Below, in pieces: positions 27,714 through 37,625 of a DNA stretch of 64,000 bases. Position numbers and translations under genes: made by a program. The number at the start of each line of letters is the position of its first letter. Position 1 is the stretch's first letter. The stretch covers positions 1,431,501 through 1,495,500 of the forward strand of contig NC_009937.1 of NCBI RefSeq assembly GCF_000010525.1, in the 5' to 3' direction. Under the pieces are notes generated by a model that searched no databases, had not been told where the DNA came from, and was given only the letters and a program-made list of their open reading frames with translations. Source of the stretch: Azorhizobium caulinodans ORS 571 (GTDB lineage: Bacteria; Pseudomonadota; Alphaproteobacteria; Rhizobiales; Xanthobacteraceae).

Positions 27714-29168
27714 GTGGGGTTGCTCGGCATCTTCCTCGGCCTTGCGCTGCTGCTGTTTCTCGCCTTCCGGGGCTGGAGCATTCTGCTCCTCGCGCCCGCT
27801 GCCGCTCTGGTGGCCGCGGGCTTCTCCGGGGAGCCGCTGCTGGCCCATTGGACGCAGACCTTCATGTCCAATGCCGCCACCTTCATCGCCCAGTTCTTCC
27901 CCCTGTTCCTGCTCGGGGCGCTGTTCGGCAAGCTGATGGATGACAGCGGCTCGGTGACGGTGATCGCCGACGAGATGACCCGTCGGCTGGGCGAGAAGCG
28001 CGCGATCCTCGCCGTGGTGCTGGCCGGGGCCATCGTCACCTATGGCGGCGTCAGCCTGTTCGTGGCCTTCTTCGTGCTGGCCCCCATGGCCCAGGCCCTG
28101 TTCCGCGCCGCGGGCATTCCGCGCCGGCTGATGCCGGCGGCGATCGCGCTCGGCACCTCCACCTTCACCATGTCTGCCATGCCGGGAACACCGGCGATCC
28201 AGAATGCCATCCCCATGCCCTTCTTCGGCACCACGCCGTTCGCGGCGCCCGGGCTCGGCCTCATCGCCTCCCTGATCATGCTGGGCTTCGGCATGTGGTG
28301 GCTGAGCCGTGCCGAGCGCATCGCGCGCGCCAGGGGCGAGGGTTTCGGTGACGCGACGCCGCTCGACACCGAGCAGGTGGCCGACGACCCGTTCATTCGC
28401 GAGCGCGCCACCTCATCGCACGAATTCGACACGGCGGAGATCCGCCACGGCGCCCACGCGCCCAAAGGCCCGCCGGTGATCATTGCCGCTTTGCCGCTCA
28501 TTGTGGTGGTGGCGGTCAATCTCGTCATGTCCATGGCCGTGCTGCCGCGGCTCGACGTGAGCTTCCTGGCGGAGGCGCGCTGGGGCGCCACGACGCTCTC
28601 AGCGGTGGGCGGGGTGTGGTCGGTGGCGACCGCCCTGGCCGCGGCCATCCTCACCCTGGTCGCGCTCAATTTCCGCCGTCTGCCGAACCTGCGCAGCAGC
28701 ATGGATGCGGGCGCCAATGCCGCGGTGTTGCCCGCCTTCAGTGTGGCGAGCCTCGTAGGCTTCGGCGCGGTGGTGGCGGCATTGCCCGCGTTCGAACTGG
28801 TGCGCACTTGGGTGCTGGGTATCGAAGGCGGCCCGCTGGTGTCGCTGGCCGTTGCCACCAATATCCTCGCCGCGCTCACCGGCTCCGCTTCCGGCGGCCT
28901 GACCATCGCCCTCGACGCGCTGGGCCCGGCCTATATGAAGATCGCCGCCACCACCGGCCTCGATCCCGCTTTGATGCACCGCGTGGCGGTGATCGGCTCG
29001 GGCACGCTGGACAGCCTGCCTCACAACGGTGCGGTGGTGACGCTGCTGGCGGTCTGTGGCTCCACCCATGCCAAGAGCTATCTCGACATCGTCATGGTGG
29101 CGGTGGTGAGCGCCCTCCTGGCATTGGCAGCAGTGATCGTCCTCGGCAGCACGATCGGCTCGTTCTGA
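27714..29168 (+). CDS. GntP-family organic-acid permease
   Basis: 484 residues from a GTG, with about a dozen hydrophobic segments (LLGIFLGLALLLFLAFRGWSILLL; IAQFFPLFLLGALFGKLM; LAGAIVTYGGVSLFVAFFVLAPMA). ALGTSTFTMSAMPGTPAIQN and GSASGGLTIALDALGP resemble GntP/CitMHS-like carriers of gluconate, glycerate or other hydroxy acids. It is coupled to the patatin gene, an unusual pairing. Substrate unknown. Confidence 0.85.
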   Translation: MGLLGIFLGLALLLFLAFRGWSILLLAPAAALVAAGFSGEPLLAHWTQTFMSNAATFIAQFFPLFLLGALFGKLMDDSGSVTVIADEMTRRLGEKRAILAVVLAGAIVTYGGVSLFVAFFVLAPMAQALFRAAGIPRRLMPAAIALGTSTFTMSAMPGTPAIQNAIPMPFFGTTPFAAPGLGLIASLIMLGFGMWWLSRAERIARARGEGFGDATPLDTEQVADDPFIRERATSSHEFDTAEIRHGAHAPKGPPVIIAALPLIVVVAVNLVMSMAVLPRLDVSFLAEARWGATTLSAVGGVWSVATALAAAILTLVALNFRRLPNLRSSMDAGANAAVLPAFSVASLVGFGAVVAALPAFELVRTWVLGIEGGPLVSLAVATNILAALTGSASGGLTIALDALGPAYMKIAATTGLDPALMHRVAVIGSGTLDSLPHNGAVVTLLAVCGSTHAKSYLDIVMVAVVSALLALAAVIVLGSTIGSF

Positions 29169-29198
29169 ACGGGGCGGTCTTCTATCCCGCGCGCACAC

Positions 29199-30347
29199 TC
29201 AGTTGCCGGCGCCCCCGGTGAAGATCAGGATCGGGGCGGCGGCGACCGAACCAACCGTCGCCCCCACCATTTGCGCGGCCTCCGCGCCGCTGGTCGGCTG
29301 GGCGCCTTCGATCTCCTGGCCGGCGCGGAGCCGGTCGCCCAGCAACTGCACCACGTCTGGGCTGGTCGCGAACTTGCTGTGATTGAGCGCGTCCCCATTC
29401 TGAAGCGCGGACAGGTCCACCGCCACGATGCCCTGCGCCACTTCCAACTGGGCGAGATTCTCTGGCTGGGTCAGGTCCACGGCGCCCACCCGCGTCACGC
29501 CGCCGGCGATGAAGCGGGAGACTTCCAGCGCCTTGTCGGTACGCGAAACGAAGATGGTGATGCGCGGACGATCCTTGCCCATCTCCATCACCTGGCGGCG
29601 GAACACGTCGAGATCGAGATCGGGCGAGGCGAGGATCACATTCGAGACCTTGGCCGGTACCCGCCCGTCCTGCAGGGCCAACTGGCGCAGGGATTCCACC
29701 GTAAGCCAGGCGCCCATGGAATGAGCCATCACCACGACCTCGCTCACGTAGGGGCTGCGGGCCGCCGTGCGCATCACGGAGGCCAGATCGTCGCGTGAAT
29801 AATTGGTGCTCTCGCGGTCATAGACATAATCGAACACTTGGCCCCGCGAGGGCCAGGAGAACAGCACCGGCGCCATGTCCGCACGGGTGTCGTGGACGAT
29901 TTGGGCGAAGCGGAACACCGCAGAGTCGAAGCGCGTGTTGAAGCCGTGGACGAAGATCAGGACGCGCCGCCGCGCCTTGCCGTCGGTCACGTTCTTGAAC
30001 CAGTCCAGCACGCCGGAGCGCGGCACGGGGGTGAGGGTGGTCACCGCGAAATCCCGCGCCGGATCGGCCCGTCCCTGCTGCGGCCACTGGATGGTGCCGG
30101 GCGCGCGCTCGGGCGGGATCGACACGACGATATTGGCAAAGGAGAGGCCCGCGCCGCGCTCGCCATTGAAAATCACGCCGGGCCGGTCTGAGGGCGCGCG
30201 GGTGGTGGCAACCAGCATGTCGACCGTGTCGGTGCCGGCTGCGCCGGCCGCCACGGGCGTCAGAGCGCCGTCCGTACGGGCGCAGCCGCACACCGCCAGC
30301 ATCAGGGCGCATGCCGCTGCGCGCCACCCCACAGTCCAAGCCGCCAC
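29199..30347 (-). CDS. Alpha/beta hydrolase of the DUF900 type, lipoprotein-like
   Basis: Up to 382 residues from a GTG at 30347. The N-terminus has a lipoprotein signal with lipobox-like LAVCGC, so the mature protein may be anchored after the Cys. The hydrolase core has LIFVHGFNTRFDSAVFRFAQIVHD and the nucleophile elbow VVMAHSMGAWLTVESLRQ (A-H-S-M-G). This is the family often annotated as an esterase/lipase of unknown substrate. The C-terminal LRAGQEIEGAQPTSGAEAA and a Gly/Ala tail are low complexity. Confidence 0.85.
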   Translation of the reverse strand: MAAWTVGWRAAACALMLAVCGCARTDGALTPVAAGAAGTDTVDMLVATTRAPSDRPGVIFNGERGAGLSFANIVVSIPPERAPGTIQWPQQGRADPARDFAVTTLTPVPRSGVLDWFKNVTDGKARRRVLIFVHGFNTRFDSAVFRFAQIVHDTRADMAPVLFSWPSRGQVFDYVYDRESTNYSRDDLASVMRTAARSPYVSEVVVMAHSMGAWLTVESLRQLALQDGRVPAKVSNVILASPDLDLDVFRRQVMEMGKDRPRITIFVSRTDKALEVSRFIAGGVTRVGAVDLTQPENLAQLEVAQGIVAVDLSALQNGDALNHSKFATSPDVVQLLGDRLRAGQEIEGAQPTSGAEAAQMVGATVGSVAAAPILIFTGGAGN

Positions 30348-30507
30348 AGCCGCTCACGCCCCCGCTGCCCCAGCCCCGCAGGCTCCGAGGGAGCGCGCTT
30401 GGCTTGCAGCATGACCCTAATACACTTTCGCGATAAGCTGAATGTCACGCCCGCGCGGGTTCGTAATCGCGCCCGCCGCCGGGCCGGTCAACACGGGCCC
30501 GCCCCAG

Positions 30508-30530
30508 GGCCTGGTGTTCACGCCAGGGCC
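30508..30530. terminator. Weak stem-loop downstream of the 493-residue hydrolase gene
   Basis: GGCCTGG ... CCAGGGCC can pair with one bulged base, 15 bases beyond the stop of the minus-strand hydrolase. No U-run follows. The rest of 30348-30544 shows no gene. Confidence 0.3.
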
Positions 30531-30544
30531 GACCCTCAGGCGTA

Positions 30545-32026
30545 TCATCGCGGCGCAGGTGCCCCGCGCGGGGCGGTAATCTCCGCGCCGATCCGCTCCA
30601 GCAGATAGGGCATGAAGGGGTTGGCGGTCATGCGGACCAGCACGTCCAATCCCATGATCAGTGAGCCGCGCTCCCCCCGCCCCGCGAAGGACCCGAGATG
30701 GATGCCGAAATCCTCGGTCGGCAGGGCCGAGGGCTCCATCCCGTAGAGCCCGTCATCCATCGGGAAGGGGATGGCAATGTGGGAGAGGGAAAAGACGTCG
30801 CGGGGATAGAATAGGCCCAGTGATCGCACCTGCGGCACGACCGCCCGTGGGGCGTAGGTGCGCTCCTCCACTGCCGCATCGTTGGGGCTGGCGTTGGTGA
30901 GGATGGTCACGCGGAAATCCCGCGGCTCGGCTGGCATGAGCCGCGCCATTTCGGCACGCACCGTAGGCCGCAGCAGGGCGTCCAGCTTGGCATTGTGGTT
31001 GAGATCGAACAGCACCAGTTCGCTGCGTCCCTCGGGCAGGACGCTGTGCAGGCTGCTCAAAACGGCGGACGTGCGGACGGTCTCATCCAGCAGCGACTGG
31101 AAGGTGAGCACCGGCGGGAAGGCTTGCAGCGCTCCTCTCTGGGCGTGGTCGCGCAGGGCGCCTTGCAGCGCCTGCGTCAATTCGTAGGACTGGCGCGCGG
31201 CGTTCACCGGGAAGGAATTGTACTTGAAGGGATTGTATTCGGGCAGGATGCCGAGCCAGGCCGTCTTGGCGAAGGCCGGCAGGATCGCAGGGAGCCCGGC
31301 CAACCCCGCAAACCGCGCGAATACGGTGATCCCGACCATGGGGGAGAGCAGCACGATGCGATCCGCCCGCGGCTGTGCCGGATTGTCGAGAGCGTCGATC
31401 GCACACATGAGCGCCAGCGCCGCCCCGTTGGAATAACCCACGAGATGGATCGGCCCGTCCGCCCCCGCGCGGCGGCGCGCCTCGCGCATGGCGAGGCGGG
31501 TCGCGGCAAGCCAGCGCTCCCAGCGGGACGAGGTCAGCGCGCCGGGCACGGTGCCGTGTTCCGGCAGGCGCAACCCGATGCTCACGAAGCCGCGCTCCGC
31601 ATAGAGCTTCGCCACGTGGCGCAGGCTATAGGGCGAGTCCGTGAGACCGTGGAGGAGGACTACCGCCCCACGGACCGGTCCGTCCGGCTCCAGCACGAAG
31701 GAGCGGTTCCAGTCCTGCTGGAAGTGGCCGGGGTAGATGGGGCTGCCCGCGAAATAGCGGTTGGTGGGAATGCGCTCCTCTGCATCGAGCTTGCCGGTTA
31801 CTTCGGCGCGCACCTCCGCAAAGGCGCGGTTCTCGGCCGCGAGATAGACGGACCAGTCCGCGCGATCCAGTTCGGCGAGGCTCAATTCATGCGGCACAAG
31901 GGTGTGCCAAGGCTCCAGCGGTGGCCCCTGCAAACTGGCATAGATGCGCACGCCGAGCAGCGTGAGGGCGATCAGCCCGACAGCGCCCACAACGCAGATG
32001 AGGGGGAAGAGGAGGCGTCTGCGCAT
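30545..32026 (-). CDS. Alpha/beta hydrolase with N-terminal membrane anchor
   Basis: 493 residues. An N-terminal helix, LLFPLICVVGAVGLIALTLLGV, anchors or exports it. The hydrolase core then shows VVLLHGLTDSPYSLRHVAKLYAERGFVSIGLRLPEHG (HG oxyanion motif) and the nucleophile elbow LVGYSNGAALALM (G-Y-S-N-G). LFDLNHNAKLDALLRP and LSHIAIPFPMDDGLYG are likely near the acid and His sites. Probably an esterase/lipase acting at the envelope; substrate not known. It is on the same strand as the LysR gene upstream but 200 bases apart. Confidence 0.85.
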   Translation of the reverse strand: MRRRLLFPLICVVGAVGLIALTLLGVRIYASLQGPPLEPWHTLVPHELSLAELDRADWSVYLAAENRAFAEVRAEVTGKLDAEERIPTNRYFAGSPIYPGHFQQDWNRSFVLEPDGPVRGAVVLLHGLTDSPYSLRHVAKLYAERGFVSIGLRLPEHGTVPGALTSSRWERWLAATRLAMREARRRAGADGPIHLVGYSNGAALALMCAIDALDNPAQPRADRIVLLSPMVGITVFARFAGLAGLPAILPAFAKTAWLGILPEYNPFKYNSFPVNAARQSYELTQALQGALRDHAQRGALQAFPPVLTFQSLLDETVRTSAVLSSLHSVLPEGRSELVLFDLNHNAKLDALLRPTVRAEMARLMPAEPRDFRVTILTNASPNDAAVEERTYAPRAVVPQVRSLGLFYPRDVFSLSHIAIPFPMDDGLYGMEPSALPTEDFGIHLGSFAGRGERGSLIMGLDVLVRMTANPFMPYLLERIGAEITAPRGAPAPR

Positions 32027-32226
32027 GGCGTGGGCGACCCTGGGCCTTCCTGGCTATATGTCTGCGGGCATACGGCGTCCATTGTCGGCAGGTGCCCGTC
32101 CGCGCTCTCTGTTTACCAGAAGAAGCCGTGGTCTCGCGCACCGACCTCGGTTGTCGCTCCTGGGGTGCATGCGAGACCGGCTCATATGGCTGACCGGTCA
32201 CGGTGCGACCGGGGTCCGCACCAGCG

Positions 32227-33117
32227 TCAGTTATCTCCCGATGTGCCCGTGGGTTGAAGGAGAAGCTTGACCAGGGGATTGGGGAACCGTCGCGACATGG
32301 TGACCGCGTGGAACGTCTCCACGATGTCTGACAACTGATCGCCTTCCACCAGCACGCCTGCGGCAATCTCATCCTTCACGACGATGGACGGGAGAACGGC
32401 CAGCCCGATGTCCTCCCGGGCGAGAAGACGCATCATCGCCATGTCCTCGACTTCCGCCACGATCTGTGGCCTGACGCCGAGGCGATCGGCGAGCGCGTCG
32501 AACCCGATGCGCACGCTGCTGTCCACCGTCGGCAGGATTATGGGGTGGCTTCGAAGCCGATCCGCGAAGCTCGCGGCATGGCGCAGCCGCTCGGGAGTTC
32601 CCACCAGGCTGACGGGACGCTCCGCAAGCCGATGCGTGACGAAGGGGGTCAGGGCGTCGCCGGGCGGTGCCTGGTTCAGCAGAACGACGTCGAGGTTGAG
32701 CGCCTCAAGCGCCCGCAGCAGCTCACCGACGCTGCCCGATCGCAGAACGAGGTCGATATCCGTGCGGCCAAGCACCGGACGCAGGAACTCCATCTGGAAG
32801 TTGCGCGACAGCGTGGCGAGCGAACCGACGCGCAGCGCCTGCCGGGCCGCTCCGGTCTGCCGAAGCGTACCCAGCAACTCATCGCCCGTGGCGAAGATCG
32901 CGTCGGCATGATCGAGAACGATCTTTCCAGCCTCAGTCAGATGAAGCTGCCGGCCCCGGCGTTCAAACAGCGCATGGCCCAGTCGGTCTTCAAGTTTGCG
33001 GATCTGCACCGACAGGGCGGACTGCGTGAGGTTCAGTCGCTCCGCAGTGCGGGTCAGGTTGCCGTCATGCGCCACCGCCCAGAAATAGCGCAGATGGTTG
33101 TAATTCAGCGAGGACAT
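32227..33117 (-). CDS. LysR regulator divergent from the DAB operon
   Basis: 296 residues from the ATG at 33117; an upstream TTG at 33153 is possible. DNA-binding domain: LNYNHLRYFWAVAHDGNLTRTAERLNLTQSALSVQIRKLEDRLGHALFERRGRQLHLTEAG. Effector domain ends with MSRRFPNPLVKLLL. This resembles LysR genes found next to DAB loci, where a CbbR-like regulator senses carbon status. It is divergent from dabB with a LysR-box-like palindrome between them, so it probably controls inorganic-carbon uptake. Confidence 0.92.
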   Translation of the reverse strand: MSSLNYNHLRYFWAVAHDGNLTRTAERLNLTQSALSVQIRKLEDRLGHALFERRGRQLHLTEAGKIVLDHADAIFATGDELLGTLRQTGAARQALRVGSLATLSRNFQMEFLRPVLGRTDIDLVLRSGSVGELLRALEALNLDVVLLNQAPPGDALTPFVTHRLAERPVSLVGTPERLRHAASFADRLRSHPIILPTVDSSVRIGFDALADRLGVRPQIVAEVEDMAMMRLLAREDIGLAVLPSIVVKDEIAAGVLVEGDQLSDIVETFHAVTMSRRFPNPLVKLLLQPTGTSGDN

Positions 33118-33119
33118 AA

Positions 33120-33138
33120 CGTTCGATATTAGCGAACG
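33120..33138. promoter_or_regulatory. LysR box between lysR and dabB
   Basis: CGTTCG (33120-33125), spacer ATATTAG, CGAACG (33133-33138) contains the T-N11-A pattern of LysR sites (TCGATATTAGCGA). It lies 2 bases upstream of the lysR ATG, where binding would block lysR translation or transcription, and 85 bases before dabB. Confidence 0.65.
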
Positions 33139-33223
33139 ATTTTGCGCCGACAATGAATTTTAATTCGCTTCCTGCGATCGATATCCAAGGCTTCCCGACT
33201 GTCACGACTACAGGGGAACCGCC

Positions 33224-34795
33224 TTGTCACCTTACCTGCTTCCACTTTGCGCACCGCTCCTGCTGCTGGGGGCGGCCGCGTTCGGCTTCATGCGGAAGGG
33301 GCGGCGCCCACCCCTGGTGCCCGTCTGCGCAGAAGCGGCCGCGCTTGGCGGACTGCTGGTCGCCCTGGCATCGCTGGCGGTTCTGATCCTTCGCGGTCCC
33401 GGCGCCAGCGGGCTGATCGGATGGGCGGGCATCGGCCTGTCGGTGAGGCTCGATGCGGTCAGCGTAACGATGCTCCTCCTCGTCACGTTCATCGGCTGGA
33501 TCGTGGTGAGATACGCCCGCACCTATCTCGATGGCGAGGCGCGGCAGGGTTATTTCATCGGCTGGCTTTGCACGGCGCTCGCGGCAGTCCTTCTCCTCGT
33601 CCAGGCGGGCAACGTCGTCCAATTGGTCGCGGCGTGGGTCGCAACCAGCGCGGCGCTACATCGCCTGTTGCTGTTCTATCCCGATCGTCGGGCGGCGCAG
33701 CGGGCCGCCCGCAAGAAGCGTCTGTTCTCGTCGATCAGCGCCGCCGCACTCCTCACGGCCATCGGTCTCATCTGGGTGAGCTTCGGGACGACCGATATCG
33801 CGACGATCAATGCACAAGCCCGCACGGGCGAGGGCTCCTGGCTCATCGTAACGGCCGCCGCCATGCTCGCGCTCGCCGCCATCCTGAAATCGGCGCAGTT
33901 CCCGACCCATGGCTGGCTCACCGAGGTGATGGAGGCGCCGACGCCGGTCTCGGCCCTGCTTCATGCCGGCGTGATCAATGCCGGCGGCTTCCTGCTGATC
34001 CGTTTCGCCGATCTGATGGTTTCAGCCCCCGGCGTGCTCGCCGTGCTGGCGATGCTCGGCGGGTTCACTGCGTTGTTCGGCGCGCTCGTGATGTTGACGC
34101 AGCCTGCGGTCAAGACCTCGCTCGCCTGGTCGACGGTCGCGCAAATGGGGTTCATGACGCTCCAGTGTGGTCTGGCGCTGTTTCCGCTGGCGCTGCTCCA
34201 CATCGTCGCTCACTCGCTCTACAAGGCGCACGCGTTCCTCGCCTCGGGCGGGGCCGTGGAGCAGGTCGCGTCCATTCGCCGGCCTGGGCCTGTCGCGGTT
34301 CCGAACGGGTTGGCGGTAGTCCGCGCCTTCCTGATCGCACTCGCGATCTACGCGGGGATTGGCGCAGCCTTCGGGTTCACCTTCGGTTTCGAACATAAAT
34401 CACCGCAAGCGCTCGCGCTCGGCACCATCCTGATCTTCGGTGTCGCCTACCTGTTGGCCCAGGGCCTTGCCGATGCGGCGCCCCATCCCCTGACACGCAG
34501 GACGGCGATCTACGCCAGCGCCGCTGCGATCGGCTACTTCGCGCTCCAGACCGCAGCCGAATGGCTGACCGCAGGGGTTCTCCCCGCGACGCCGGCACCG
34601 GGACGGCTGGAGTGGACGCTGATGGCGCTGGCGGTGCTGAGCTTCGGGGCCGCCGCAGTGGCGCAGGCGCTGTTCCCGCTCTGGGCATCGCACCCCGCCG
34701 CCGCCGGACTTCGCGTCCATCTCTCCAACGGCCTTTACGTCAACGCCACGATCGATCGCGTCCTCGGCGGCTGGTCTGTCCCCAAGGCGTCGTGA
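33224..34795 (+). CDS. dabB: DabB: proton-conducting membrane subunit of the DAB inorganic-carbon transporter
   Basis: 523 residues, homologous to NuoL/MrpA antiporter-like subunits. It has about 13 hydrophobic helices, with [45 protein letters not shown] carrying the conserved Lys/His/Glu proton-path residues and [17 protein letters not shown]. In DAB systems this subunit uses the proton-motive force to drive the DabA partner. The start appears to be TTG at 33224, with AGGGGA six bases upstream. The next gene, dabA, starts 25 bases downstream, which makes the assignment firm. Confidence 0.93.
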   Translation: MSPYLLPLCAPLLLLGAAAFGFMRKGRRPPLVPVCAEAAALGGLLVALASLAVLILRGPGASGLIGWAGIGLSVRLDAVSVTMLLLVTFIGWIVVRYARTYLDGEARQGYFIGWLCTALAAVLLLVQAGNVVQLVAAWVATSAALHRLLLFYPDRRAAQRAARKKRLFSSISAAALLTAIGLIWVSFGTTDIATINAQARTGEGSWLIVTAAAMLALAAILKSAQFPTHGWLTEVMEAPTPVSALLHAGVINAGGFLLIRFADLMVSAPGVLAVLAMLGGFTALFGALVMLTQPAVKTSLAWSTVAQMGFMTLQCGLALFPLALLHIVAHSLYKAHAFLASGGAVEQVASIRRPGPVAVPNGLAVVRAFLIALAIYAGIGAAFGFTFGFEHKSPQALALGTILIFGVAYLLAQGLADAAPHPLTRRTAIYASAAAIGYFALQTAAEWLTAGVLPATPAPGRLEWTLMALAVLSFGAAAVAQALFPLWASHPAAAGLRVHLSNGLYVNATIDRVLGGWSVPKAS

Positions 34796-34820
34796 ACCCA
34801 CAGGAATAAGGACAAGACCC

Positions 34821-37256
34821 ATGTTGATGACCACTCCCGGATCGCCGCTGCCGTCTCCCGATGTGCTTCTCGAGGCGGCCAATCGGGCGGCGCGCGCCAT
34901 TCCCCCCCTTTGGCCCTTGGCCTCGAGCGTCGCGGTCAATCCCTTCCTCGGCCAGACGGGCGAGCCGCTCGCGACTGCGGCGAGCCGTCTGCGGCGGGTG
35001 GCGGGCATCCCGCTGACCATGCCGCGGTCCTGGTACGCGGACCGTTTGCGGTCCGGTGAGATCGCCGAAGAAGATCTGCGCGCTGCCTTTGAAAGCGCTC
35101 CCGCAGCGCTTCGGCCGAAGACGTTCGCCTCATTGAAGCGGGCCGTCCAGTCTGAACGTCCAGAACCGCACGCGATCCCGACGCTCGCCGATCTGGCACG
35201 CGACGTCGCCGGGATCGACTGGCCGGCCATCGTCAATGACCGCATCAGTCACTGGGCCTCCAGCTACTTCGATGAGGGGCAGGCGCTCTGGGCCAAAGGA
35301 CAACAGGGGGCCGCTTACAGCGCATGGCGCATCATCGCGACCCACGATCTCACGCCTGAGATCGCCGGCCTGGAAGGTTTCGCACAGAGCGTTGCGGATG
35401 CGCCGGCAAATGCTGAAGACGCAATCATCGCATGCGTCGCCCGTCTTGGGCTCTGCGGGCCGGCGCTGGAAAGCTATTTCCATCGGCTTCTGACGACGCT
35501 CGGCGGCTGGAGCCAACTCGCCCGCTATCGCCTCTGGCAGGCCGAACTCACCGGCAACACCGATGCGTCCGTGACCGATCTCCTCACCATCCGCTTGATC
35601 TGGGAGGCGGCTCTGCTGCGCAAATTCGGCCCCGTGGTCGAGGCTCAATGGAAGGCTGCCATCGCTGCCTATGCCGAGCCTGTCTCTGCGACTCCTGAGG
35701 ATGTCGTGGACGCCATTCTGCAGGAGGCCGCCGAGCGCGCGGCGCAATGGCGGCTCGGCGCCTGTCTCACCGGAACATCTCCGGCCCGGGTGGCAGATGG
35801 TCGCCCCACGTTGCAGATGGCATTCTGCATCGACGTGCGCTCGGAAGTGTTTCGGCGGGCGTTGGAAAGCCTCGATCCCGGCATCCGGACGCTGGGCTTC
35901 GCGGGGTTCTTCGGGCTGGGAATCGGCCATCGGCGGTTCGGCTCGGACGTCGTGGAGGCGCGTCTGCCGGTGCTGCTGAAGCCGGGCATCTTCACATGCT
36001 CGGGAGAGGCCACGCCGGCAGTGACAAGCTCGGACCTGGCCGCGCGGATCACCGCCCGCGTCGAGCGGGCATGGGGACGCTTCAAGCTGGCCGCCATCTC
36101 CTCGTTCGCTTTCGTTGAGGCCGCAGGCCCGATCTATGTCGCCAAGCTTCTGCGCGATGGGCTGGGGCTGAAGCGGCATGCCGCGCCAAACGATCCAGCC
36201 CCGCGGCCGACCAGTGCTCTCGACCTCGACACGCGGCTGACAATGGCCGTGAGCATACTCAAGGCGATGTCGCTCACGAGAGGCTTCGCGAGGCTCGTTC
36301 TGCTCGCCGGTCACGGGGCCAATGTGGTCAACAATCCCCATGCAAGCGCCCTGCATTGCGGCGCGTGCGGCGGGTATTCGGGCGAAGTGAATGCGCGGCT
36401 TCTTGCATCTGTGCTCAACGACCGCGAGGTGCGCGCCGATCTTGCGGAGCGGGGCATCATCGTGCCCGAAGATACGCTGTTCCTGGCGGCGCTGCACGAC
36501 ACGACAACCGATGACGTCAACATCTACGCCGCCGACCATGCCTCTGCGGCCCATGCCGAGGATGTCGATCAGGCAGAGCGGTGGCTGAAATCGGCTGGCA
36601 TTCTCGCGCGTGGGGAACGGGCGCTGCGCCTCCCTCGCGCGAAGCAGGGGCAGGACATCCCGCACCGCGCGCGCGATTGGGCCGAGCTTCGTCCCGAATG
36701 GGCGCTCGCGGGCTGCCAAGCCTTCATCGCGGCGCCGCGGGCACGGACTGCGGGGCACGATCTGGCGGGACGGGCCTTCCTCCATGACTATGACTGGCGG
36801 CGCGACGACGGCTTCGGCGTGCTGGAGTTGATCCTGACGGCGCCGGTTGTCGTCGCCAGCTGGATCAGCCTCCAATATTACGGATCGACGGTTGCGCCCG
36901 ACGTCTTCGGGGCAGGCAACAAACTCCTTCACAACGTCACCGGCGGTATCGGTGTGGTCGAGGGCAATGGCGGCCTCTTGCGGGCAGGACTGCCGTGGCA
37001 GTCAGTGCATGACGGCGAACGGCTGACGCATGAGCCCCTTCGGCTTTCCGTGCTGATCGAGGCACCGCGCGAGGCGATCGCAAGGATACTCGAACGTCAC
37101 CCGGAGGTCCGGGCGCTGTTCGACAATCTCTGGCTGCATCTGTTCGCCCTCGACGACAAGGGCCGCATGGCTTGGCGCTATACCGGCGATCTTCAGTGGG
37201 AGACGTGCGTCGGCGATGAGCACGCAGATGAGCATTCCGTGCGGGAGGTCGCGTAA
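34821..37256 (+). CDS. dabA: DabA (DUF2309/UPF0753): zinc carbonic-anhydrase-like subunit of the DAB transporter
   Basis: 811 residues. It works with DabB to trap cytosolic CO2 as bicarbonate vectorially. The zinc-site residues of the beta-carbonic-anhydrase-like fold are present: C336 and D338 in [17 protein letters not shown]498 in [13 protein letters not shown] and C513 in [12 protein letters not shown], with His-Cys spacing of 15 as in characterised DabA. The RALE Arg that follows is kept. The N-terminus has [18 protein letters not shown]. No membrane helix; it associates with DabB. Likely needed for growth at air-level CO2. Confidence 0.95.
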   Translation: MLMTTPGSPLPSPDVLLEAANRAARAIPPLWPLASSVAVNPFLGQTGEPLATAASRLRRVAGIPLTMPRSWYADRLRSGEIAEEDLRAAFESAPAALRPKTFASLKRAVQSERPEPHAIPTLADLARDVAGIDWPAIVNDRISHWASSYFDEGQALWAKGQQGAAYSAWRIIATHDLTPEIAGLEGFAQSVADAPANAEDAIIACVARLGLCGPALESYFHRLLTTLGGWSQLARYRLWQAELTGNTDASVTDLLTIRLIWEAALLRKFGPVVEAQWKAAIAAYAEPVSATPEDVVDAILQEAAERAAQWRLGACLTGTSPARVADGRPTLQMAFCIDVRSEVFRRALESLDPGIRTLGFAGFFGLGIGHRRFGSDVVEARLPVLLKPGIFTCSGEATPAVTSSDLAARITARVERAWGRFKLAAISSFAFVEAAGPIYVAKLLRDGLGLKRHAAPNDPAPRPTSALDLDTRLTMAVSILKAMSLTRGFARLVLLAGHGANVVNNPHASALHCGACGGYSGEVNARLLASVLNDREVRADLAERGIIVPEDTLFLAALHDTTTDDVNIYAADHASAAHAEDVDQAERWLKSAGILARGERALRLPRAKQGQDIPHRARDWAELRPEWALAGCQAFIAAPRARTAGHDLAGRAFLHDYDWRRDDGFGVLELILTAPVVVASWISLQYYGSTVAPDVFGAGNKLLHNVTGGIGVVEGNGGLLRAGLPWQSVHDGERLTHEPLRLSVLIEAPREAIARILERHPEVRALFDNLWLHLFALDDKGRMAWRYTGDLQWETCVGDEHADEHSVREVA

Positions 37257-37310
37257 AGGGCGGTCCCGCGCATCCTGCGGCCTTCAAGCGCCCGAAGAAG
37301 GAGGTGCTTC

Positions 37311-37625
37311 GTGAGCATTGGCGAGGGAACGCCGGACGTCACGGCCGCAGCGCGCCTAGGCCTTTATGCCGGGCAGCGCTGCGTGCTGGCGACCATGCGT
37401 GGCAAGGAGACGGCGATCGCGCCGGTTCTGCTCGGCAGGCTCGGCCTCGTCGTCACCACGGCGCCGAATATCGATACCGATGCCCTTGGCACGTTTACGG
37501 TAGAGATTCCCCGCGCCGGCACCATTCGCGAGGCTGCGGTCGCCAAGGCGAGGCTTGGGATGAACGCGTCGATCACGGCTCCCAAACTGGCGGGCTCCCG
37601 ATTGTTTTCCGCAGCCCTTCAATGA
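37311..37625 (+). pseudogene. Truncated DUF6671-like protein after dabA
   Basis: 104 residues from a GTG with AAGGAGG upstream. The N-terminal part matches what I recall of DUF6671: QRCVLATMRGKETAIAPVLLGRLGLVV, then DTDALGTFTVEIPRAG and EAAVAKARLGMNA. Family members are, to my recollection, more than twice as long, and this one ends after a non-matching tail SITAPKLAGSRL. The last 53 bases overlap the antisense end of a LysR gene, so a deletion junction near 37570 is likely. The product may be non-functional. Function of the family is unknown. Confidence 0.65.

Noticed and set aside
26472-27848. Minus-strand 458-codon frame
   Set aside because: Shadow of the patatin gene; the plus strand has all catalytic motifs.
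35130-36932. Minus-strand 600-codon frame
   Set aside because: Antisense shadow of dabA, which has conserved zinc-site residues on the plus strand.
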